Part shown: positions 57,141 through 64,000 of the stretch, piece by piece | How positions within the stretch are numbered: the first letter of the stretch is position 1 | Layout of the letters: every line of letters begins with the position of its first letter | Assembly (NCBI RefSeq): GCF_003545875.1 | Contig: NZ_QHCS01000005.1 | Coordinates: 186,001-250,000 of the forward strand | Length of the DNA stretch: 64,000 nucleotides | Direction: 5' to 3' | DNA from: Leptospira stimsonii | GTDB lineage: Bacteria > Spirochaetota > Leptospiria > Leptospirales > Leptospiraceae | Made by a program: the position numbers and the translations under genes | The notes under the pieces: generated by a model | Told to the model about the DNA's origin: nothing | Seen by the model: only the letters and a program-made list of their open reading frames with translations | The model's database searches: none

Positions 57141-57786
57141 TTATTTTTTAGATTTATCGATCACTTCCACAGATAAACCCATTGGAACGGAGTTCGCGTC
57201 TCTTGCAAATGTGATCTTAGGAATTGAAAGATCCGTTTTGGACGGATCAAAGTCCACGACCTTGTTCAGATCGAATTTTATTCGGATCGCAAGATCTTCG
57301 GGGCTGATTCCGGATCCGTCTTTCGAAACGACGGGAAGATCCGCAGGGATGAAGATCAATCTCAAAAAACCTCTTCCGTAGTGGACGATTCGTTGGTGTT
57401 TAACGAGACTTTCTACGATGTTTCTTTCCTTATCGGAGACCGTGCGAGAATATTCCAAATCATATCAAAACCGGTTTTGCTTTTCCCGGTTTGCTTATGT
57501 TCACCGAATAGAGTTCTTTTCCTTTCTCCGGTTGATAACTGTGTGTATAGATCCTAAGTTGACCAAAATACATCGCTTGAACTCGATTCGATTCGTTGCT
57601 TTCGTTAGGTCTTTGATTTTGAGAAGCGGAACTTCCTCCGGAGAATTCGACGGAGATTCCTTTCGGAATTTGGAGCAAGGAAAGGAGAGTCAATAATTCC
57701 CCGTCTTGATTCTTTTTCCCTTTTGCGTAGGCGGAAATAAAAAGAAGAATCAGAAAATACATTCCTAATTTTGCAAATTGTTTCAT
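57141..57786 (-). pseudogene. Frameshifted secreted protein of unknown function
   Basis: Two same-strand frames meet at 57460. The first (57786-57460, 108 residues) has a signal peptide and ends KPVLI at a TGA. The second continues as YDLEYSRTVSDKERNIVESL and runs 105 residues to 57141 without its own signal peptide. Around the junction the bases read TTGATATGATTTG; restoring one AT pair would join the two into ~213 residues. A real decayed or slipping gene, or a sequence error, are the options. A good terminator follows. Family not recognised. Confidence 0.6.
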
Positions 57787-58103
57787 GGCGTTCGTTCTTT
57801 GTGAAATACGTCCCTTCTTACGTAGTTTAAGATCAAGATAGGCAATAAAATGAAGCGAATTCGAGAAAAATCAAAAGGGGAGAATTCATTCTTATAATTT
57901 GTATCGGATTTGATTGTATTGTTATAGAAGATGATTGTGCTTGTTTGAAATCTCAAACGGAAGTTCGAACTGGGGAATCGAAGAATTTTACGTTCGATAA
58001 AACATCAGAGCCGCGCGTCGAAATTCCTCGGCGCGGATGTTATGTAGCGTTCGGATTCTTCTTTTCCATTGACAGAAGCTCAATCTTATGAAGATTTTCC
58101 CGA

Positions 58104-58997
58104 ATGCAAATTCGAAGGACTTTTTTTGTTTTCTTTGCGATTTTCGTTTCTTTCGTTTTCTTAAATTGTTTTTTCTTTAAAAAAGATTGCCGCAAAACGA
58201 ATTCTTGTCCGGTTACGTTTATGGTCGGCTTCGGTTCCGGAACGGATTTGAACGGAAATCACCTCGCGGAACGCGTTCCTAAAGGGGCTCGCCTTTTGGT
58301 GTTAGTCGATTTAGACGGAGAAGTGCAAAATGCAAAGGGAGCCTACGGTTCACTCTATACAAAATGTCTCTGGAATGAGAAGGAGGTTTTTCTTTCTTCC
58401 AACGATTTATCCTATAACAAAAAGATTCGGGTATTTTCGAAGTCCGGAATTCTTCTCCAAGAAAAACCGGATTCGGATTCTAAAAGGGTCGGGGAGTTGT
58501 CATACAATACGAGCGTAAGATTGATCGACGAAAAAGAACCGAGTCACGAACTCCGCGCCTTTGTGAAGGTTACGAACGGAATCGTATCGGGATGGGCGAA
58601 GCGAGATCATTTTACGGACGGAGACTATGACGCGGTGTTTTATCGAAAGCCTTTGAAGAGCGTTCTGGAAAATCATTCGATCCTAGTCAAAGACGAAGAG
58701 AATCGGTTTGAAGTGACTTGGTCCGGGACCGATTTTAAAACCGCAGAATGCAAACTCCGGGAAACGATTTGTTCGGTTGAGATGAAATTCGGGAAGGCCA
58801 CTTATGGAGAAACTCAAGAAGCGGTTTTTTTCGAAATCAAAACGAATCAAAAGGCGAGTCCCGAATTTATCTGCGAGATTCGGAAGATCGATTTCATCGA
58901 TTCTTTTCAGTTCGTCGAAGAGAAGCGACTTTCTCCTTTCGCTTACTGTGAACGGACGATGAGTTCCGATACGGGAGAAGAGGATTCGTTTGAGTGA
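58104..58997 (+). CDS. SH3-domain lipoprotein
   Basis: 297 residues. The signal peptide ends in FVFLNC (C22 as lipid site). A bacterial SH3-like domain covers ~105-170 (KIRVFSKSGILLQEKPDSDSKRVGELSYNTSVRLID...VSGWAKRDHF). The C-terminal ~120 residues are unassigned and have five cysteines. SH3b domains often bind peptidoglycan or peptides. The upstream spacer 57787-58103 shows only a GC hairpin and no gene. Confidence 0.78.
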   Translation: MQIRRTFFVFFAIFVSFVFLNCFFFKKDCRKTNSCPVTFMVGFGSGTDLNGNHLAERVPKGARLLVLVDLDGEVQNAKGAYGSLYTKCLWNEKEVFLSSNDLSYNKKIRVFSKSGILLQEKPDSDSKRVGELSYNTSVRLIDEKEPSHELRAFVKVTNGIVSGWAKRDHFTDGDYDAVFYRKPLKSVLENHSILVKDEENRFEVTWSGTDFKTAECKLRETICSVEMKFGKATYGETQEAVFFEIKTNQKASPEFICEIRKIDFIDSFQFVEEKRLSPFAYCERTMSSDTGEEDSFE

Positions 58998-59210
58998 GGA
59001 AGGCGTTTGAAAAACATAGGAGTTCCCACGTTTGTGGATTCTTTCTGTCGTGGTCGTCTGCGATTTTATAAAGATCCTCTGCTTCCGGGAATCTCATATC
59101 GAAACATCCTTTTTCCGCAAAAGAATCTAATTTTCTCGAAAGAGAGAGAAGTTGGCGTAAAAATAAAATTTCGTAGGTTGACTATTCGGCGAATTTCGAA
59201 TTCCTAAAGT

Positions 59211-59693
59211 ATGAGCGTTGTCATTTTCTTATTTTGCAAAAAGAACCTTCAGATCGAATCTAAACGTATTCAAGAATTCTTTGAAGAAGGAGTTTATTGG
59301 GATCCGGAGCCGAAATACGTCTCGAAGGTTTTCACCAAAGGTTTCGAACTGCAAGTTCGCTACGATCCGAAAAAGAAGCCCTTCCACGTTTCTTTTTTTT
59401 CGAACGATCACGAGACTTTTCTTGAAACCAAACAAGAAATTTTGGAAGTCCTCGAAGAGGAACCGAGGGGAGGTGCGGTCAAAAAAATTTCAGAGTGGAT
59501 TGAAAAATCCGTCCAGATGTTTGCGATCGATGTGGATCCTGTCAGCATTCGAGAAGAGGATTGGAGGGCGGTGGATTCTTTGGAAGCGTTTCTCGCTGAA
59601 GAAGCTGACGCTTTGATTTATTCCTCCGGAGAATTTTTTGAAGTGAAAGATCTGATTCGAAAGACTTATTCCTTCCGAAACGGTTCCTATTGA
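59211..59693 (+). CDS. Conserved-looking hypothetical protein
   Basis: 160 residues, no signal peptide or membrane helix, acidic. It starts MSVVIFLFCKKNLQIESKRIQEFFEE and ends with FEVKDLIRKTYSFRNGSY. Codon use resembles neighbouring genes. No family recognised. The 213-bp spacer before it contains one ATAGGAGTTCCCAC element at 59016-59029. Confidence 0.65.
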   Translation: MSVVIFLFCKKNLQIESKRIQEFFEEGVYWDPEPKYVSKVFTKGFELQVRYDPKKKPFHVSFFSNDHETFLETKQEILEVLEEEPRGGAVKKISEWIEKSVQMFAIDVDPVSIREEDWRAVDSLEAFLAEEADALIYSSGEFFEVKDLIRKTYSFRNGSY

Positions 59694-59723
59694 GGTTCGG
59701 TTTTCGTTCTTTTCAAGTCCGTT

Positions 59724-59814
59724 ATTCGCTCCCTATGGGTCACTCTTTCTTAGCATCGCAAAGAGCTGTCGCTTCGCTTTAGCCTAATTCGCTCCCTATG
59801 GGTCGCGAATTAGC
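59724..59814. repeat. Dispersed TAATTCGCTCCCTATGGGTC repeat, two copies
   Basis: ATTCGCTCCCTATGGGTC at 59724-59741 and an extended copy, continuing GCGAATTAGC, at 59785-59814. Related to the 72-bp unit at 16522 read on the other strand. It overlaps the last codons of the adenylate cyclase gene. Confidence 0.75.
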
Positions 59815-61183
59815 CCCACATAACTTCGTAAACTTGAATGGGTTCTTCTTTGCCTTTTACTTTTACGCGGGGCATTCGATTGAGGGTGTATTTTCCGCCT
59901 AACAGCTCCATGGTCTCTTTGGAAATCAAAAAGGACTTCTTCAACAATTTACAAAGGGATTCGATACGAGAAGCAGTGTTGACCGCGTCTCCGATGACGG
60001 TATATTCTCTGTGAAGGTCGTTGCCGATATTGCCGGCAAAAACCTCTCCCGTGTGAATTCCGATTCCGATCGCGATCGGAGTTTTACCCTCCGACTTTCT
60101 CTGGAAGTTCCATTCGGAAAGACGTTTTTGCATAATCACACCGCATCCGACTGCGTTTCTCGCGTCCACTTCGGCGGACGGGGATGGATGAGGAGTTCCA
60201 AAGGTGGCCATTACGGCGTCTCCGATGTATTTGTCCAAAGTTCCGTTGTTTTCAAAAACGCATTCCATCATAATATTACGAAATTCTGATAGAAGTTCGC
60301 TGAGTTCCTTCGGATCCATATTCTCGGACATGGACGTAAAATTCCGAATGTCTAAAAAAAGGATACTTACCGTCTGACGATTTCCACTCTGAAGTGTTTT
60401 GGGATTTTCCATCATCTCATGAACGATCTTCGGGGAAAAATATCTGGAAAGTTCCGTCTTTTGTCCTTCAGCGATTCCGATTCTTCTCACCATGGAAACG
60501 GTTCGAAAAATACCCATTGCGATCACGATGGAAAAACAAAAATACAAAGTAGGTTTTCCGGTGATGATATCTTCTAACAAAACGGCGGGGCCGCTGACGT
60601 ATTCGCCCCAGTGTTGCGCGTAGGTGAGTTTTCCGGAAGAAACGGCCAACCAAAGGATTGAGAAGTAGAAGAGATAAAAAAGAAAAAGGCCGATAAAGAC
60701 GAAACGAATTCGAAATTGCAACAAGGAATAGATGATCGGGAAAAGATAGAACAAGTTGATCGGATTTTTCAGAGTGAAACCGTAATCCACGTTCGGAACC
60801 GTAAACGTATAAAAAAGAAGAATGAGGAGAATGAGAATGTATTCCGCGAACAGAGTGATGTAATTAAAAATGGAAATGATAGAATCCGGAAAGGCTCTGA
60901 TCACGATCGTATGAGTGATTGTCAAAAAGAGATACACGGAAAAAGCGATCAAGTTCGTGGTTTTACTTCCCGCGTCCAAATTGGCGATCACCTGAATCGC
61001 AAAAAAGAACGCGATCAGATATCGGAAATAATTCGTAATAATGATCCCGTTCAATTCCTCTTTTTTTAGGACTTCCAAGACCGATTCCGGCATGGACTTT
61101 CGGTCCAAAATGTTCAGCGCGTTTTTGAAGGAACGAAATAGATTCACAAAGTTCAAGATAGAAATTTCGCGATTCGAAATCAA
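59810..61183 (-). CDS. Membrane class III adenylate/guanylate cyclase
   Basis: 457 residues from TTG 61183; ATG 61093 is an alternative. Six hydrophobic helices occupy ~50-240. The cyclase domain (272-440) has metal aspartates D278 and D322, substrate-choice residues K318 and T395 (the Lys/Thr pair of bacterial adenylate cyclases) and the transition-state pair N402/R406. It should make cAMP. The stop codon and last Gly codon come from a dispersed repeat. Confidence 0.92.
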   Translation of the reverse strand: MISNREISILNFVNLFRSFKNALNILDRKSMPESVLEVLKKEELNGIIITNYFRYLIAFFFAIQVIANLDAGSKTTNLIAFSVYLFLTITHTIVIRAFPDSIISIFNYITLFAEYILILLILLFYTFTVPNVDYGFTLKNPINLFYLFPIIYSLLQFRIRFVFIGLFLFYLFYFSILWLAVSSGKLTYAQHWGEYVSGPAVLLEDIITGKPTLYFCFSIVIAMGIFRTVSMVRRIGIAEGQKTELSRYFSPKIVHEMMENPKTLQSGNRQTVSILFLDIRNFTSMSENMDPKELSELLSEFRNIMMECVFENNGTLDKYIGDAVMATFGTPHPSPSAEVDARNAVGCGVIMQKRLSEWNFQRKSEGKTPIAIGIGIHTGEVFAGNIGNDLHREYTVIGDAVNTASRIESLCKLLKKSFLISKETMELLGGKYTLNRMPRVKVKGKEEPIQVYEVMWG

Positions 61184-61280
61184 TTCTTTCCGGAAGAAGC
61201 GGCTTCAATTGAAAAAAATTCTTTCATAAAAAAGGGATAGGGACAAAGTTTCCGGATATGTCGCGGGGGAAAACGGAAGA

Positions 61281-61940
61281 ATGAGTCAAAAAATTGCGCT
61301 CGTCGCTGGTGCTACTGGTCTGATCGGAAATTATCTCTTGGAAGAATTGTCTCATTCCGGCGAATATTCAAAGGTCTACGCCATCGTTCGAAGACCCGGG
61401 TCCGTGACCGGTGCCGAGGAAATCGTCGCGGATTATGACACGTTATCCGCTACATCGATTCCAAAGGGAGTTTCGGACGTTTTTTGTAGTCTGGGAACTA
61501 CGATTTCGAAAGCGGGAAGTCAGGAGAATTTTAGGAAAGTAGATTATGATTACGTTCTCAAACTCGCGAATCTCGCGAAGTCCGCGGGCGCCAAATCGTT
61601 TTTAGTCGTAAGCGCGCTCGGAGCCGACGTCAAATCGATGATTTTCTATAATCGAGTCAAACGGGAAATGGAAAGGGATTTGGAAAGTGTGGGTTTCGTT
61701 TTTACGGGAATCTTTCGTCCTTCTTTGTTGGTAGGGGAGCGAGAGGAAGTTCGTTTCGGAGAAACCGCAGGGCATTTATTATTTAAAGTTTTGAATCCTT
61801 TCCTTCTGGGAGGAACTCGAAAATACAGATCGATTCATGGACGGACTGTCGCGAAGGCGATGGTTACAATCGCCCAGAAAGAACCCGGCGGAGTTCGGAT
61901 CTTGGAATCAGATCGAATCGAGTCCATCGGAAGCCAGTGA
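61281..61940 (+). CDS. NAD(P)-binding Rossmann protein, atypical SDR (HTATIP2-like)
   Basis: 219 residues. VAGATGLIGNYLLEEL forms the dinucleotide loop, DVFCSLGTT and FLVVSALGAD follow, and FYNRVKREMERDL carries the Tyr/Lys pair. Close to the HTATIP2/YwnB group of atypical SDRs, mostly of unknown substrate. Its 3' end overlaps the convergent phosphatase gene by 33 bp. Confidence 0.87.
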   Translation: MSQKIALVAGATGLIGNYLLEELSHSGEYSKVYAIVRRPGSVTGAEEIVADYDTLSATSIPKGVSDVFCSLGTTISKAGSQENFRKVDYDYVLKLANLAKSAGAKSFLVVSALGADVKSMIFYNRVKREMERDLESVGFVFTGIFRPSLLVGEREEVRFGETAGHLLFKVLNPFLLGGTRKYRSIHGRTVAKAMVTIAQKEPGGVRILESDRIESIGSQ

Positions 61941-64000
61941 TTTTTCCCTTTCTAAATTTTTAGAAAGAATCAAAAGTTCTTTCGAATTCGGTTCGATGAC
62001 CTGAGCTAAAGAAAGAATTTTTTCTGCCTTAGACACGTTTCCGACTTTGAGATAAAGTTCCGCGAGTTGAATTAAGTTCGAAGGATGACCCGGATTTCGA
62101 AGTCGGATTCTTTCCGCCATATCGATTGCCTTTCCGTATTCCTGATTTTTCTTAAAACAAAAAGAAGCGAGATAGATCATATCTCCGTCGCCCGGATGAT
62201 CCTCGATGTATTCGGTCAAAAGAGTTGCGGCTTGTTTGTAATCCTTTTTTCGAAAGTGAAGTCGGATGAGATCTCTTCGAATCTCGGCGGATTCCGGATG
62301 GAATTTGCCGGCCTCTTGTAAAGAAAGGATCGCCGAGTCGAAATTTTTATCTTTTACATGCGCTTTCGCTTTTCGTAAAAGATCGAGGCTTTCTTTACGA
62401 AGAGCTCTTGAAATCGAAGGTTCGCTCCGTCTATAAGAAATCTTTAATAGAGAAAAATCGTCGGTGAGTTTTCCCGTGGAAAGAATCGATTCGTAGATTT
62501 TTTCAAGTTTTCCAGTTCCGTTTTCGACGTGTTTCAAAAAAAGGGATTCGTCCTCATTTAGGATCCTAACGCCGTTTTCGGAATCGATTTCGATATCGTC
62601 CCTTCCATCCGAACCTAAGATCAAAACGTCTCCCTCCCGTAGCTGAAACGTACGAATTTGAAATTGATCGTCCGTAAAGGGGGTCCCTAATTTTCGAAAA
62701 AGTCCTGAAGTTTCGATAAACTCCGCTTTTCCGTCCCGATACAAAACGGACCACGGATGTTCGGCGTTGATATAATAGACCAAACCCGTTTTGTCGTCTA
62801 TCAAGCCCATAACCAGAGAAACTAACATCGAACAGTCGAAACCTTCGAAAAGTCTATGGAGTTCTAAAAATGCGTTCTTTAGCCAGCGTTCAGCGTAGAG
62901 TTGTTTAACCGATTGAACGGCGATGGTTCTTTCCAAAATGGATTGGACGGCGGCTCCCAAAACGAGCGCTCCTCCGGCTCCTTGTAAGGACTTTCCCATT
63001 GCGTCGGCATTTAAGAATACAGTAAATTCCCTGTTTCTAAGTTGAACACTTTTTGCGATGCAGATATCTCCCCCGATGTCGTTTTCCTTTCCGTGAAAAA
63101 CAAATGTCTTTTTCTGCTTCATTAGAAAATCGACATGTACCTTGTCTCCGGTGGACTTGTTCAAGCTCAATGGTTGAATCAAAAGAGAAGTAAGAAAATA
63201 ATCTCCGTCCTGTTGCGATTTTAATTTTTCGACGATGTCCAAAGAATGTCTCAGTTCAGAGGTTTTTTCCTCCACGAGTTGTTGCAGATTGTCTCGGATC
63301 TTTCCGACCTCTGAGGTCGCCTTTTCGAAATTCTCCGCAAAACGGATGAATTCTCTATCGATCGAAAGAAGTGGAAGGGCGCCGCTTCCTCCCATCGCGA
63401 GATTGTTAGCCGAAAGATTGATCTGATCCAAGGTCATGTTGATCGACTGAAAATAAAGAAAGGTCAAAAGGGAGGCTTCCAAAAACGTCATAAAAATAAA
63501 AAGACCGATCGTGATGGGTGTCGAATTCCCCAGAGAAACGAACAGCGAAAGGATGGTAAGCGAAAGTAAGATTAAGGTCAGAAGAAAAATAAACTTTCCC
63601 TTCAAGCTGAAGATTCCGAATTCCTTGTTGATACGGACATTTTTTTTCGAGAGGATCACTTTGATCTCAACTCTTTTTTGTCCCGTAAAGTAATCGGTGA
63701 TAATATAAGAAAAACCGCAATAAACGAAAACCGCCGTACTCCAACCGATAAATACAAAGGCCAATTCCCAGAACGGTTTTTGGCTCCAGAGATGTGTGAT
63801 CGCAACCGTGGAAAAAACGAAAATTGCATAACCGAAAGAGGCGATCATATTGTGTTTCGGAAGTTGGATCAAATATTTGAGAAGGGATTCCAATTCCAAG
63901 GTATTCTTATGTCGAAGAGTCACATCGGGACGAAGGCTTGAATTGATTTTTTGAATCTGCCTTTCCAATCCAGGAACGGAAAAAGGAGAAAGAATTCCGT
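61908..64000 (-). CDS. SpoIIE/PP2C phosphatase with membrane helices and TPR tail (open at right edge)
   Basis: At least 686 residues. A TTG at 63968 could start it, but the frame stays open to base 64000, so an N-terminal sensor may be missing. Visible parts are four hydrophobic helices, a coiled linker (ending ELRHSLDIVEKLKSQQD), a PP2C domain with NADAMGKSLQGAGG, GSDGRDD and TDDFSLLKI, then TPR-like repeats. It is a paralogue of the protein at 10873-13545. Likely a partner-switching phosphatase. The short linker and helices resemble HAMP-like signal relays. Confidence 0.85.
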   Translation of the reverse strand, partial: GILSPFSVPGLERQIQKINSSLRPDVTLRHKNTLELESLLKYLIQLPKHNMIASFGYAIFVFSTVAITHLWSQKPFWELAFVFIGWSTAVFVYCGFSYIITDYFTGQKRVEIKVILSKKNVRINKEFGIFSLKGKFIFLLTLILLSLTILSLFVSLGNSTPITIGLFIFMTFLEASLLTFLYFQSINMTLDQINLSANNLAMGGSGALPLLSIDREFIRFAENFEKATSEVGKIRDNLQQLVEEKTSELRHSLDIVEKLKSQQDGDYFLTSLLIQPLSLNKSTGDKVHVDFLMKQKKTFVFHGKENDIGGDICIAKSVQLRNREFTVFLNADAMGKSLQGAGGALVLGAAVQSILERTIAVQSVKQLYAERWLKNAFLELHRLFEGFDCSMLVSLVMGLIDDKTGLVYYINAEHPWSVLYRDGKAEFIETSGLFRKLGTPFTDDQFQIRTFQLREGDVLILGSDGRDDIEIDSENGVRILNEDESLFLKHVENGTGKLEKIYESILSTGKLTDDFSLLKISYRRSEPSISRALRKESLDLLRKAKAHVKDKNFDSAILSLQEAGKFHPESAEIRRDLIRLHFRKKDYKQAATLLTEYIEDHPGDGDMIYLASFCFKKNQEYGKAIDMAERIRLRNPGHPSNLIQLAELYLKVGNVSKAEKILSLAQVIEPNSKELLILSKNLEREKSLASDGLDSI

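Noticed and set aside
58002..58043. GC-rich hairpin CGCGC/GCGCG with outer AACATC/GATGTT pairing
   Set aside because: No T-run and a bulged stem; not enough to call a terminator or RNA gene.

Overview
The window looks like chromosome I of a Leptospira (spirochaete), probably from the mid-GC pathogen-related clade. The flgG-flgA-flgH-flgI-flgJ order, spirochaetal lipoprotein signals, SpoIIE/TPR phosphatases, CIRCE-controlled groES-groEL, frequent GTG/TTG starts and 4-nt ATGA/GTGA overlaps all fit. The species is inferred from general character; no database search was possible. No rRNA, tRNA, IS element or CRISPR array was seen.

Layout. 0-4 kb: a truncated HAD hydrolase, a tight trio (KamA-type radical SAM aminomutase, Ddl-like ATP-grasp ligase, haem-oxygenase-like diiron protein) and a convergent DCC protein. 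4.2-7.1 kb: leftward operon bacterioferritin, RlmL-like methyltransferase, N-acetylglutamate synthase. 7.2-13.5 kb: thiolase-like protein, GT9 glycosyltransferase, PepP, and a membrane SpoIIE phosphatase with TPRs. 13.6-20.2 kb: M20 amidohydrolase, two-part ThyX, a repeat-rich spacer and a solitary CzcA/CusA pump.

20.3-36.1 kb is the most unusual part. A four-gene, translationally coupled leftward operon (secreted rhodanese, pentahaem cytochrome c, GT2, GT-C) diverges from DUF4395, CMD-peroxidase-like and ArsS-type radical SAM genes. A beta-order DNA methyltransferase, a second GT-C and an XRE-cupin regulator follow. Then come a rhodanese lipoprotein, a small secreted protein, a beta-barrel with a 21-T tract in its signal peptide, a second rhodanese lipoprotein, a second pentahaem cytochrome and a CPA2 antiporter. 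Two intergenic regions flanking the ArsS block share TTTYRCTATAA-like inverted half-sites, which suggests co-regulation. I infer an envelope system pairing rhodanese sulfurtransferases with multihaem cytochromes, in two versions; its substrate is unknown.

38.5-46 kb: a degenerate class D beta-lactamase-fold lipoprotein, a small membrane protein, an orphan DNA methyltransferase, a repeat-filled spacer and the flagellar flgGAHIJ operon. 46-52 kb: a YihY membrane protein interrupted by a large beta-propeller-like insert, an ATP-grasp/two-methyltransferase operon, a decayed gene and a DUF1579 protein. 52-64 kb: 46-bp tandem repeat, SIMPL protein, groEL-groES with two CIRCE sites, class II photolyase, Mpo1-like protein, a frameshifted secreted protein, an SH3 lipoprotein, a class III adenylate cyclase, an NAD-binding protein and a second SpoIIE/TPR phosphatase that leaves the right edge.

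Spacers over about 300 bp: 16436-16876 (tandem and GC-rich repeats), 41404-41934 (repeats and a long inverted repeat), 50941-51490 (gene remnant) and 57787-58103 (only a weak GC-rich hairpin near 58002-58043).
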